Program-made: the position numbers and the translations under genes
Shown here: one piece after another, positions 24,966 through 32,182 of the stretch
Position numbering within the stretch: the stretch's first letter is position 1
Layout: each line of letters starts with the position of its first letter
NCBI GenBank assembly: GCA_026391315.1
Contig: JAPLDT010000100.1
Span: 1-36,884, forward strand
Source of the DNA: Bacteroidia bacterium
GTDB taxonomy: Bacteria > Bacteroidota > Bacteroidia > Bacteroidales > Prolixibacteraceae
Reading direction: 5' to 3'
DNA length: 36,884 nt
Notes under the pieces: model-generated
Told to the model about the DNA's origin: nothing
The model's input: only the letters and a program-made list of their open reading frames with translations
Database searches by the model: none

Positions 24966-25000
24966 AAAATTATTTGGGGTCCGAAGCAGATATTGTCTGC

Positions 25001-26056
25001 TCAATGACCTATCTCCAGCAAAAAGTTCTCAACAGGTTTGGGGACAGGATACTTTGAGATCTCCCCATGTTCCGCAACAATCAAACGACCTGAAATGCTG
25101 TTTTCATTGAGCTTGACAGAAAAGAACCTGATATGCAAACGCTGGTGCGTCAATAGATGGATCCTTTCCGGATATACAGATTCGATGGTTATGGAGCTGT
25201 TTTTGAACAGAGTTTCCCATGCCTTACTAACCATCACCTCTTCCGGGGAGGTCGGGGCATTTGTTTCAATCATTGGAAATTGGAACATGTTCCGCCAGAT
25301 ATCCTTGTCGCCCCTTTTCTCAAGAAAGAGTTTGTTTTTGTGATGAAGATAGATGAAGTTCAGGTAACGCTCTTTTTGTTTTGTCTTTTTTGACTTAACA
25401 GGAAAACTGTCAATACATTGATTTGTAATGGCATAACAATTTGTACTGAAAGGGCAGCCCAGGCAAAGCGGCTGAGCCGGCAGACATTGAATGGCACCCA
25501 ATTCCATGAGTGCCTGGTTGGAATCTCCCGGTCTGCCGGGATCCAGCATGAGTTGGGCTAATTGGTAAAACTCTTTCTTCCCTGCAGTCGAATCAATGGG
25601 CGTAAAGATACCAAAAAGACGCGAAAGAACCCGGTATACATTGCCATCAACCACGGCGTAGGGAAGTCCGAAAGCAATGGATGCTATGGCTGCAGCCGTA
25701 TAATCCCCTATCCCTTTCAGCTTTTTGATAGAATTGTAATCGGCAGGAAATACGCCGTTATTGGTGCTTTGAATGGTTTTGGCAGCATGGTGCATATTCC
25801 TCGCGCGGGAGTAGTAACCCAAACCTTGCCACGCTTTCAATACCTCCTCTTCCGAAGCATTTGCCAGCGAAATTACATCAGGAAACAGCCGAAGGAAATT
25901 GTGATAATATTCTGTTCCTTGTTGAATCCTTGTCTGCTGTAAAATCACTTCAGAAACCCAAATTTGGTAGGGTTCGTGACTATCCCGCCAGGGGAGATCC
26001 CTTTTTGCATGGTCGTACCAAACTGTCAATGCTTTACGATATTCCTCCATTTCCAA
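25001..26056 (-). CDS. mutY: A/G-specific adenine glycosylase MutY
   Basis: Removes adenine mispaired with 8-oxoguanine. The 351-residue protein has the catalytic Glu36 in SEVILQQTR, the helix-hairpin-helix LKGIGDYTAAAI and catalytic Asp137 in VVDGNVYRVLSR. Four cysteines ligate the 4Fe-4S cluster (C191, C198, C201, C207; spacing 6-2-5). The C-terminal NUDIX-like recognition domain contains LFLEKRGDKDIWRNMFQFP. ATG at 26056 was used; a second Met two residues later is equally possible. It is divergent from HU. It starts the minus-strand mutY-ssb-gldE-gldD block, whose order is conserved in Flavobacterium. Confidence 0.95.
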   Translation of the reverse strand: MEMEEYRKALTVWYDHAKRDLPWRDSHEPYQIWVSEVILQQTRIQQGTEYYHNFLRLFPDVISLANASEEEVLKAWQGLGYYSRARNMHHAAKTIQSTNNGVFPADYNSIKKLKGIGDYTAAAIASIAFGLPYAVVDGNVYRVLSRLFGIFTPIDSTAGKKEFYQLAQLMLDPGRPGDSNQALMELGAIQCLPAQPLCLGCPFSTNCYAITNQCIDSFPVKSKKTKQKERYLNFIYLHHKNKLFLEKRGDKDIWRNMFQFPMIETNAPTSPEEVMVSKAWETLFKNSSITIESVYPERIHLLTHQRLHIRFFSVKLNENSISGRLIVAEHGEISKYPVPKPVENFLLEIGH

Positions 26057-26128
26057 TTGATTTTGTTAAAAAAACGACCAAAGAGCAAAAAATATTGGCT
26101 AAGATGATATTAGTTAATTCAAAAGCTA

Positions 26129-26136
26129 TATATTTG
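26129..26136 (+). promoter_or_regulatory. Bacteroidota -7 box TATATTTG for HU
   Basis: TATATTTG matches TAnnTTTG exactly and lies 63 nt before the HU start codon. It would give a leader of about 57 nt carrying two copies of ATAAAGTTAAATCA. No clear -33 element was found. Confidence 0.45.
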
Positions 26137-26149
26137 TGCACCGAAATTT

Positions 26150-26183
26150 AGGATAAAGTTAAATCAAAAATAAAGTTAAATCA
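26150..26183 (+). repeat. Direct repeat in the HU leader
   Basis: ATAAAGTTAAATCA occurs at 26153-26166 and 26170-26183, a 17-nt period. The first copy begins within AGGATAAAGTTAAA (26150-26163), the same 14-mer that forms the tandem array at 33855-33952 and recurs at 36649-36662. Confidence 0.6.
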
Positions 26184-26199
26184 TTTAAAATTTCTTACA

Positions 26200-26484
26200 A
26201 TGACTAAAGCAGATATCGTAAACGAGATTTCTAAAAGCACAGGTATTGAGAAACTTACTGTACAAAAAGCAGTTGAAGCATTCATGGACACCGTATCAGG
26301 CTCATTGGCTGATGGTAACAATGTTTATCTTCGTGGTTTCGGTAGTTTTATCGTAAAAAAACGTGCAGAAAAGACAGCACGCAACATTTCCCGTAACACA
26401 ACTATCATTATTCCAGAACACAACATTCCTTCTTTCAAGCCTGCTAAAACATTCGTAGGTCGCGTTAAAAGCAACGTGAAGTAA
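26200..26484 (+). CDS. HU-family DNA-binding protein
   Basis: A 94-residue nucleoid protein that bends DNA as a dimer. The N-terminal helices (MTKADIVNEISKSTG, LTVQKAVEAFMDTV), the RGFGSF turn and the arm region KTARNISRNTTIIIPEHNIP followed by FKPAKTF are intact. HU and IHF subunits cannot be separated with certainty here, so no symbol is given. It is followed after 25 bp by the 30-residue basic protein and then rng; a stem-loop lies between the last two. It is expected to be highly expressed, and it has its own promoter box. Confidence 0.93.
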   Translation: MTKADIVNEISKSTGIEKLTVQKAVEAFMDTVSGSLADGNNVYLRGFGSFIVKKRAEKTARNISRNTTIIIPEHNIPSFKPAKTFVGRVKSNVK

Positions 26485-26509
26485 TTTCCATTTTTAATAA
26501 AATATTGTT

Positions 26510-26602
26510 ATGCCAAGCGGTAAGAAGAGAAAAAGACATAAAATGGCCACCCACAAGCGTAAAAAACGCTTGCGCAAGAATCGTCACAAAAAGAAAAAAT
26601 AG
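26510..26602 (+). CDS. AURKAIP1/COX24-type small ribosomal protein (mS38 relative)
   Basis: A 30-residue protein, MPSGKKRKRHKMATHKRKKR followed by LRKNRHKKKK, missed by ordinary length cut-offs. It is extremely basic. It fits the C-terminal COX24/AURKAIP1 pattern (mitochondrial ribosomal protein mS38), in particular the KRKRHKMATHKRKKRLRK stretch. I recall annotations of AURKAIP1/COX24-domain proteins of this size across Bacteroidota, and a ribosomal assignment in that phylum; this should be checked. It lies 25 bp after HU and 103 bp before rng. No other reading frame competes, and the start has a conserved-looking MPSGKKRK. It probably binds rRNA. Confidence 0.8.
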   Translation: MPSGKKRKRHKMATHKRKKRLRKNRHKKKK

Positions 26603-26632
26603 GCTTTTTGTAACGCCTTGATAAAATATACA

Positions 26633-26662
26633 AAACCTAAAGTGCGCATGCGCTTTAGGTTT
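26633..26662 (+). terminator. Strong stem-loop between the small ribosomal-type protein and rng
   Basis: AAACCTAAAG (26633-26642) and CTTTAGGTTT (26653-26662) pair perfectly over 10 bp, extended by T-G, G-C and C-G inside. The following tract (GTTGTATTT) is only moderately T-rich. It lies 43 bp before the rng start, so it may end HU transcripts, attenuate, or act in the rng leader. Confidence 0.55.
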
Positions 26663-26705
26663 GTTGTATTTAATAGTTTTAATTAACATAAAATGAGTAA
26701 ACAAC

Positions 26706-28256
26706 ATGAGCAATGAGTTGATTATTGACGTAGCGTCCTCTCATGTCGAAATTGCTTTACTCGAAAACAAAAGACTTGTAGAACTAAACAGGGAAAGTAA
26801 CGATGTTAAATTTCAGGTTGGTGATATTTACCTGGGAAAGGTAAAGAAGATCATGCCTGGTTTAAATGCTGCTTTTGTTGATGTTGGCTACGAGAAAGAT
26901 GCGTTCTTACATTATTTGGATTTGGGACCACAATTCCAGACCCTAAATAAGTTCCTCAAATTGGCGGCCGCCAAAAAAATCAAGTTGGCTCCTTTTCCGA
27001 GAATTAACCCGGAACCCGATATCAACAAAGACGGCAAAATCAGCGAGGTCCTTAAAGCCGGTCAAACTATTCTGGTACAGATTGCCAAAGAACCCATTTC
27101 TACCAAAGGACCCCGATTGACATCAGAAATCTCGGTGGCAGGAAGAAACATGGTTTTGGTACCATTCAGTGACAAAATCTCTGTATCCCAGAAAATTGAA
27201 ACGACGGAAGAAAAAACCCGTCTGAAAAAATTAATCCAGAGCATCTGCCCCAAAAACTATGGGGTCATTGTTCGGACAGCGGCTGAAGGGAAAATGGTTG
27301 CAGAGTTGGACCAGGAGTTGAGACGACTGATTGCTAAGTACGAAAACGGATTTAGTAAGCTTGAAAAGCAAGTCGTTCCTTCACTGGTACTTGGAGAAAC
27401 CGATCGTACCATCTCTTTGATCAGGGATGTCTACAGCAGCGATTTTTCCAACATCTACATCAACAATGAAGATGCTGCTGCTGACGCTAAGGAATATGTG
27501 GGTACCATCGATTCCGAAAAGAAAAAGATTGTCAGGTATTACAATGGTAAAATGCCAATCTTCGAATATTTCGGAATTGATAAACAAATCAAAGCATCTT
27601 TTGGAAAGACAGTCTCCTTTAAAAGCGGAGCTTACCTGATCATCGAACACACTGAAGCGTTCCACGTTATTGATGTCAATAGCGGAAATCGTTCCAAGAC
27701 TGGAGATCAGGAAACCAACGCGTTGGAGGTAAATCTGGCCGCCGCCGAAGAGATCGCACGACAATTGCGACTTCGCGACATGGGGGGAATTATCGTAATC
27801 GATTTTATCGACATGCACGGTAACGAAAACCGCCAGAAAGTTTTCGATAAAATGAAGGAAGTAATGTCTTCCGACAGAACCAAACACAATATACTCCCAC
27901 TGAGTAAATTCTGTTTGATGCAAATCACACGGCAACGTGTAAGACAGGAGATGGCAATCGAAACGGAGGAAAATTGCCCCGTTTGTAAAGGTACAGGGAA
28001 AGTAACCCCGACTTTGCTTTTCATCGAGGAGATCGAACAAAGGGTCCGGTACATTTTTGAAGAACTTCAGAAAAAAAGCCTTACCATTGAGCTTCACCCT
28101 TTTGTTGGAGCTTTCCTGACCAGAGGTTTTATCTTTTCTAAAGTCTGTAAATGGCGATGGAAATACCATAAAAGGATAAAGATCGTAGAGATGAATTCAA
28201 TGAGTTTTCTTGGATCCAAATATTACGATGAACACCAGGATGAGATCATCATCTGA
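26706..28256 (+). CDS. rng: Ribonuclease E/G family endoribonuclease
   Basis: Single-strand endoribonuclease for rRNA maturation and mRNA decay. At 516 residues it is RNase G-length, without the long C-terminal scaffold of RNase E. The N-terminal S1-type region contains VGDIYLGKVKKIMPGLNAAF and VDVGYEKDAFLHYLD, with a charged insertion at about 95-120. The catalytic Asp segments are AFHVIDVNSGN and GGIIVIDFIDM, and the Zn-link CPVCKGTG is present. The frame begins at ATG 26706; an ATG at 26694 stops after seven codons. A strong terminator follows at 28274-28304. The upstream neighbour is the ribosomal-type small protein. Confidence 0.92.
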   Translation: MSNELIIDVASSHVEIALLENKRLVELNRESNDVKFQVGDIYLGKVKKIMPGLNAAFVDVGYEKDAFLHYLDLGPQFQTLNKFLKLAAAKKIKLAPFPRINPEPDINKDGKISEVLKAGQTILVQIAKEPISTKGPRLTSEISVAGRNMVLVPFSDKISVSQKIETTEEKTRLKKLIQSICPKNYGVIVRTAAEGKMVAELDQELRRLIAKYENGFSKLEKQVVPSLVLGETDRTISLIRDVYSSDFSNIYINNEDAAADAKEYVGTIDSEKKKIVRYYNGKMPIFEYFGIDKQIKASFGKTVSFKSGAYLIIEHTEAFHVIDVNSGNRSKTGDQETNALEVNLAAAEEIARQLRLRDMGGIIVIDFIDMHGNENRQKVFDKMKEVMSSDRTKHNILPLSKFCLMQITRQRVRQEMAIETEENCPVCKGTGKVTPTLLFIEEIEQRVRYIFEELQKKSLTIELHPFVGAFLTRGFIFSKVCKWRWKYHKRIKIVEMNSMSFLGSKYYDEHQDEIII

Positions 28257-28273
28257 TCAAATACCACAAAGAG

Positions 28274-28304
28274 ACCCGCTCAAATTGCCGAGCGGGTTTT
28301 TTTA
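28274..28304 (+). terminator. Rho-independent terminator of rng
   Basis: ACCCGCTC (28274-28281) pairs perfectly with GAGCGGGT (28290-28297) around an 8-nt loop and runs into a T-tract. It starts 17 bp after the rng stop. Confidence 0.9.
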
Positions 28305-28434
28305 TGAATACATTCACCGCGAAGAAATAATATTATATTAACACCCTACATCGTGGTTTTGGGTGATATTTTCTATAAGTTTGAGGATCTTACAGTAATC
28401 ATACTATCAATCAAATATAATTGTCAATTTTCTG

Positions 28435-28456
28435 TCCTGAGCTTTATCGAAGGGTC
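28435..28456. repeat. Degenerate CCTGAGC-TTGTCGAAGGG-type motif
   Basis: TCCTGAGCTTTATCGAAGGG resembles the common dispersed sequence CCTGAGCTTGTCGAAGG seen in many bacterial genomes (from memory). It lies 28 bp upstream of the cysteine hydrolase gene. Nothing else in 28305-28484 could be named. Confidence 0.35.
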
Positions 28457-28484
28457 CATTGTCAATCAATAAAAGAATGAAGTT

Positions 28485-29114
28485 ATGCATGAAGGTATTC
28501 TATTCTGGAATGTGGACACTCAGTTTGATTTCATCGAACCTACCGGGAAGTTGTATGTGAAAGGTGCGGAAAAGTTGAAGCCTGTTCTGAAAAAAATCAC
28601 AAATTTTGCCGCCGAGAACCATATACGTGTGATCAATACATGCGACTTCCACCTGATCAATTCATCGGAATTGTCACAAAATCCTGATTTTATAAAGACT
28701 TTTCCCGAACATTGCATGGCGGGAACCTTTGGTGCAGAGTTCATTACTGAAACCAAACCTGTGTTGCCAGCCATTGTCGACTGGATGAGTCAGCTGGCTA
28801 TTTTGCCTTACCTTGCCAATGCAAACCAGTTCAGGAATATTGTGATCCGAAAGGATGCTTTTGATGTCTTCGAAGGGAACCCATATACCGAGCAGATTCT
28901 CAATTTATTACGCCCTGAAAAGGTTTTTGTTTATGGCGTTTCGACCAATGTTTGCGTGGATAAAGCCGTTTACGGATTGGTCAGGCTGGGATATAAAATC
29001 TTTGTTTTTGAGGATGCCATTAAGGAGTTACCCAAAATTCCATTGCCTTTTAAACGCTGGAAAGAGTTGGGCGTAAAGATGATAGATTTCGGGAAAGTCA
29101 AGAAATACCTCTAA
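28485..29114 (+). CDS. Isochorismatase-like cysteine hydrolase
   Basis: A 209-residue protein of the isochorismatase/nicotinamidase fold. The catalytic triad is visible: D11 (NVDTQFDF), K123 (VIRKDAFDVF) and C157 (VSTNVCVDKAV). The early CDFH segment and HCMAGTFGAE resemble the metal-binding and substrate region of nicotinamidases (cf. HCxxGTxGAE), so amide hydrolysis of nicotinamide or a related compound is plausible. The usual D-H-H metal set is not clearly complete, so no symbol is given. Its stop overlaps the convergent smpB stop by 4 bp. Confidence 0.85.
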   Translation: MHEGILFWNVDTQFDFIEPTGKLYVKGAEKLKPVLKKITNFAAENHIRVINTCDFHLINSSELSQNPDFIKTFPEHCMAGTFGAEFITETKPVLPAIVDWMSQLAILPYLANANQFRNIVIRKDAFDVFEGNPYTEQILNLLRPEKVFVYGVSTNVCVDKAVYGLVRLGYKIFVFEDAIKELPKIPLPFKRWKELGVKMIDFGKVKKYL

Positions 29115-29572
29115 TACTTTTCGTGTCGGTCCATTTCACGACGGGCATCTTTGTCTTTGAGCGTCTGTCTTTTGTCAAAGGTGTGTTTTCCTTTGGCCAG
29201 GGCGATTTCCACCTTCACCAGTCCCTTGTCGTTGAGAAACAACCGAATGGGGATGATGGTCAGACCATTCTCCTTCACTTTACGCTCCATCTTGTTCAGC
29301 TCCTTTCTGTTCAAAAGTAATTTGCGTTCACGCAACACCTCATGGTTGTTGCAAGTACCAAAATCGTAGGCCGAAATAGACAGATTTTTAATCAGCATCT
29401 CATTGTTCACAAAATGGCAATAGGCATCATTCATGCTTACTTTCCCCAACCTGATTGATTTAATCTCCGTTCCAAGAAGGACGATCCCGGATACGAATTT
29501 TTCAATAAATTCGTAGTCAAAACTTGCCCTTTTGTTCCGAATGTTGATGATATGCTGGAATGCTGTTTTCAT
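29111..29572 (-). CDS. smpB: SsrA-binding protein SmpB
   Basis: Binds tmRNA and delivers it to stalled ribosomes. The 153-residue protein contains NKRASFDYEFIEKFVSGIVL, LLGTEIKSIRLGKVSMNDAY, the conserved LLLNRKEL segment and the basic C-terminal tail KGKHTFDKRQTLKDKDARRE, which forms a helix in the mRNA channel. Length is typical. It converges with the cysteine hydrolase (4-bp stop overlap) and diverges from miaA. No ssrA gene was found in the window. A -7 box lies just ahead of the start. Confidence 0.96.
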   Translation of the reverse strand: MKTAFQHIINIRNKRASFDYEFIEKFVSGIVLLGTEIKSIRLGKVSMNDAYCHFVNNEMLIKNLSISAYDFGTCNNHEVLRERKLLLNRKELNKMERKVKENGLTIIPIRLFLNDKGLVKVEIALAKGKHTFDKRQTLKDKDARREMDRHEKY

Positions 29573-29577
29573 GCGTG

Positions 29578-29585
29578 CAAAAATA
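29578..29585 (-). promoter_or_regulatory. Bacteroidota -7 box TATTTTTG for smpB
   Basis: The minus-strand TATTTTTG matches TAnnTTTG and ends 6 nt from the smpB ATG, so a transcript from it would have almost no leader. No -33 TTTG at the expected distance was found. Confidence 0.35.
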
Positions 29586-29606
29586 GCAAAAGCGGACGAT
29601 AAAATT

Positions 29607-29677
29607 GTTTGAAATGTTTGAAGGGTTTAAAAAGTTATAACCCTTCAAACATTTCAAACCCTTCAAACATTTCAAAC
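29607..29677. repeat. Inverted array of GTTTGAAATGTTTGAAGGG units, copy 1
   Basis: The left arm 29607-29627 and the right arm 29639-29659 are perfect 21-bp reverse complements with an 11-nt loop. The unit TTCAAACCC/TTCAAACAT continues for a further 18 nt (29660-29677). The repeat period is 9 nt. It sits between divergent smpB and miaA, so it is not simply a terminator. A second member lies at 31622-31674. Confidence 0.8.
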
Positions 29678-29682
29678 AATAT

Positions 29683-29777
29683 ATGAAATACCCATGAGAA
29701 AATATTCACACCAACCGAAAATGAATATCTGGGTATTCCATGCGACAGTTAAAAAACAAATTATATACGCATGAAAT
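29683..29777 (+). repeat. miaA leader sequence shared with dnaN
   Basis: This is the partner of 18904-18998. CCATGAGAAAAT, TTCCAT, GTTAAAAA and TTATA are shared in order and at nearly the same distances, and both copies end at ATGAAAT of the downstream gene. Here the internal ATG at 29740 is 31 nt from the gene start and thus out of frame. Confidence 0.65.
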
Positions 29778-30682
29778 ACGACATGCTGACGATCCTTGGC
29801 CCAACGGCAACCGGTAAAACCCAACTGGCCGCCAGGGTGGCTCATCAGTTGAATGGAGAGATCCTTTCAGCCGATTCACGTCAAATATACCGTGGAATGG
29901 ATCTTGGGACAGGGAAAGACCTTGCCGACTATAGAGTTGAGGGGCGACAGATCCCTTATCACTTGATTGATCTGGTAGACGCAGGCACCCAATACAATGT
30001 TTTTGAGTTTCAGAGGGAGTTTATCAAAGCCTACAATGATCTTCGCCAAAGAGGCAGGTTTCCTGTCTTCTGTGGCGGAAGCGGTTTGTACCTGGAGGCT
30101 GTGCTCAAGGGTTATAGGCTTACACAGGTACCATCAGATAAGACACGAAGGGAGGAATTGTCCCAATTATCTCTCGAAGAGTTGGCATCCATTTTGAAAA
30201 GCTACAAAACTGTTCACAACAGCAGTGACACGGAGACCAAAAACAGGGCCATAAGGGCTATAGAGATTGAAGAACACCTCTTGCATCATCCTGAGCTTGA
30301 TTTTGCATTTCCAACCATCCATTCGTTGATTGTAGGGGTTCAATACGACAGGGATACCCGTCGGGACAGGATTACCAACCGTTTGAAACAGCGGTTGGAG
30401 GAGGGAATGGTGGAAGAGGTGGAAGGGCTGCTCGCAAAGGGACTGACACCAGAAGATCTGACTTACTATGGTTTGGAGTACAAATTTCTAACGCTTTATC
30501 TCATTGGCGAATTAACCAAAGAGGAGATGTTCGAACGTCTAAACATTGCCATTCACCAGTTTGCAAAACGTCAAATGACCTGGTTCCGGAAGATGGAGCG
30601 TGATGGTTTTGAGATCCATTGGCTGGATGGGTTTATGCCGATGGAGGAGAAGGTTGAGTTAATTATGAAGCTTTTAAAATGA
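29771..30682 (+). CDS. miaA: tRNA dimethylallyltransferase
   Basis: Adds the isopentenyl group to A37 of tRNAs reading UNN codons. The 303-residue protein begins with the P-loop LGPTATGKTQLAARVA, then GEILSADSRQIYRGMDLGTG (DSRQ motif), FCGGSGLYLEAVLKGY and RITNRLKQRLEEGMVEEVEG. The C-terminal YYGLEYK and FAKRQMTWFRKMERDG complete the family pattern. Some Bacteroidota carry two MiaA paralogues; whether this is the main copy cannot be told. The leader is shared with dnaN. It is followed by the 9-nt inverted array before map. Confidence 0.92.
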   Translation: MKYDMLTILGPTATGKTQLAARVAHQLNGEILSADSRQIYRGMDLGTGKDLADYRVEGRQIPYHLIDLVDAGTQYNVFEFQREFIKAYNDLRQRGRFPVFCGGSGLYLEAVLKGYRLTQVPSDKTRREELSQLSLEELASILKSYKTVHNSSDTETKNRAIRAIEIEEHLLHHPELDFAFPTIHSLIVGVQYDRDTRRDRITNRLKQRLEEGMVEEVEGLLAKGLTPEDLTYYGLEYKFLTLYLIGELTKEEMFERLNIAIHQFAKRQMTWFRKMERDGFEIHWLDGFMPMEEKVELIMKLLK

Positions 30683-30771
30683 GTGCCTAGAGTGCCTAAA
30701 GTATTTAAAGTGCCTAAAGTTTCAGGACTCCGAACAATTGATGCAGGTATTTAGGCACTCTAGGCACTTTA
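30682..30771. repeat. Inverted array of 9-nt units (GTGCCTAAA family), copy 2
   Basis: The left arm 30682-30722 reads as four units of the type AGTGCCTAA plus AGTTT. The right arm 30747-30771 carries about two and a half inverted units (TTTAGGCAC, TCTAGGCAC). The family is the same as 21004-21125, with a shorter right arm. The repeat begins at the last base of the miaA stop codon. Confidence 0.75.
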
Positions 30772-30780
30772 ATTGGGCTA

Positions 30781-30810
30781 TTGCTGATTAAAATTTTAGC
30801 AATAACTTTA
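30781..30810 (+). promoter_or_regulatory. Promoter of methionine aminopeptidase
   Basis: TTG at 30781-30783, a 19-nt spacer and TAACTTTA at 30803-30810 (7 of 8 to TAnnTTTG) give a complete Bacteroidota-type promoter. It ends 14 nt before the map start codon. Confidence 0.5.
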
Positions 30811-30824
30811 CAAAAAATTGGCAC

Positions 30825-31601
30825 ATGAACATTATCATAAAAACTGCTGAGCAAATTGAAGGAATCAGGAAAAGTTCCAGGCTTGCAGGCGAAACTTTAC
30901 TATATATCGAGTCCTTTATCAAAGAGGGCGTTTCTACCGAATATCTGGATAGTTTGATTCATCAGTTCATGGTAGAGAGAGGTGCGGTTCCGGCCACACT
31001 CGATTACAACGGATTTCCCAAATCCTGTTGCATCTCTTTGAATGAGGTGGTTTGCCATGGTATTCCTTCGGCCAAAACAATTCTCAAAAAAGGGGATATT
31101 CTCAATGTTGATGTTACCACGATTTTGGATGGCTATTTTGGTGATACCAGCAAAATGTATACCGTTGGCGAATGCTCTGAAGAAGCTTTAAAGTTGATTC
31201 AGGCGACAAAACAGTGTCTGAATCTTGGAATCCAACAGGTTTTCCCGGGTAATTATTTTGGAAATATAGGATATTTTATCAACAGATACGCGACCGCCCA
31301 GGGATTCAGTGTGGTATATGAATTTTGCGGACATGGTGTAGGGATCGACTTTCATGAAGATCCGCAGGTCGACCATGCGGCCCGTAAAAATAGTGGTCCG
31401 AAGATGAAACCAGGCATGATATTCACCATCGAACCGATGATCAATGAGGGGAAACCCCGTGTAAAAGTAGATCAGTTGGATGGTTGGACCGCCCGTACGG
31501 TCGATGATAAACTATCAGCTCAGTTTGAACACACGCTGCTTGTGACCGAAACCGGTTGCGAAGTGCTCACGGATATTTCAAATGAATATCCTTTGACCTG
31601 A
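30825..31601 (+). CDS. map: Methionine aminopeptidase, type I
   Basis: Removes the N-terminal Met from nascent proteins. All five metal ligands are present: D96 (NVDVT), D107 (GDTS), H170 (GHGVG), E203 (TIEPM) and E235 (QFEHT), nearly identical in numbering to the E. coli enzyme. The 258-residue length is normal for type I without extension. It is flanked by two different inverted-array families, with its own promoter upstream, so it is probably monocistronic. The 3' hairpin at 31622-31674 could serve it and the convergent DUF4252 gene. Confidence 0.96.
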   Translation: MNIIIKTAEQIEGIRKSSRLAGETLLYIESFIKEGVSTEYLDSLIHQFMVERGAVPATLDYNGFPKSCCISLNEVVCHGIPSAKTILKKGDILNVDVTTILDGYFGDTSKMYTVGECSEEALKLIQATKQCLNLGIQQVFPGNYFGNIGYFINRYATAQGFSVVYEFCGHGVGIDFHEDPQVDHAARKNSGPKMKPGMIFTIEPMINEGKPRVKVDQLDGWTARTVDDKLSAQFEHTLLVTETGCEVLTDISNEYPLT

Positions 31602-31621
31602 GTTGTTTAAAATGTTTGAAA

Positions 31622-31674
31622 AGTTTGAAGGGTTTGAAATGTTGTATTCAATAACATTTCAAACCCTTCAAACT
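31622..31674. repeat. Inverted array of GTTTGAAGGGTTTGAAATG units, copy 2
   Basis: The arms 31622-31643 and 31653-31674 are perfect 22-bp reverse complements with a 9-nt loop, built of the same 9-nt units as 29607-29677 in another order. It lies between the convergent map and DUF4252 genes, 4 bp from the latter's stop. It may act as a bidirectional terminator or transcript end, although no long T-tract is present. Confidence 0.8.
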
Positions 31675-31677
31675 ATA

Positions 31678-32178
31678 TTACTTGTTTTGCTTTTGCGCAA
31701 TTTTTTCTAGTTTATTGAGGTCCTCCACCTTGAAATTTCCATAAAAGGAGATCAGAAGAGACGAGTTGTTGTGATCTCCTTTGTTTCCGATCACGATGTG
31801 GCATTCAGAGACTCTTTTACCATTTCCTTCGATCCAGAATTCAGCATCATCGTTTGGTTTTTCATCTTTGGGATGCACCTGTTCGTAGCGCAGTGAACTC
31901 AGCTCTTTAGAGATATCTTGCGAAAAATGTTTCATGGTACCCTTTTCCTTATTGTAAATCAGAATACGAAATTCCTGGAAATCTCCCGTGATCTTTTTGC
32001 CCTCCTCATCCAGGTTCAGATTCATGGCATCGATCATCGATTTTGAAAAGGTGAAGTAGGTAACACCGATCTCTTTTTGATAACGGTCGTAGATCTTTTG
32101 TGATTTGGTTTGCCCGAATCCGGACAGAAATGATAATAGCATGGCAACAAGTATGCCAACTCGATAAAAGAAGCTCAT
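31678..32178 (-). CDS. DUF4252 exported protein
   Basis: A 166-residue protein with a hydrophobic signal peptide (residues about 1-23, ending SGFGQ) and a DUF4252-like body: MIDAMNLNLDEEGKKITGDF, FRILIYNKEK and a C-terminal LLISFYGNFKVEDLNKLEK. It is predicted periplasmic or surface-attached; there is no lipobox Cys. The function is unknown. It is 4 bp downstream of the PspC gene and so co-transcribed with it, and the pair may respond to envelope stress. Confidence 0.8.
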   Translation of the reverse strand: MSFFYRVGILVAMLLSFLSGFGQTKSQKIYDRYQKEIGVTYFTFSKSMIDAMNLNLDEEGKKITGDFQEFRILIYNKEKGTMKHFSQDISKELSSLRYEQVHPKDEKPNDDAEFWIEGNGKRVSECHIVIGNKGDHNNSSLLISFYGNFKVEDLNKLEKIAQKQNK

Positions 32179-32182
32179 TGTT

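Noticed and set aside
27381-28169. 262-codon minus-strand frame opposite rng
   Set aside because: It is antisense to a clearly conserved catalytic protein and its translation shows no family features; an open antisense frame of this length can arise from codon bias.
29607-29677. Insertion-sequence ends
   Set aside because: The inverted arms enclose only a short loop and no transposase; the periodic 9-nt make-up points to a hairpin array.
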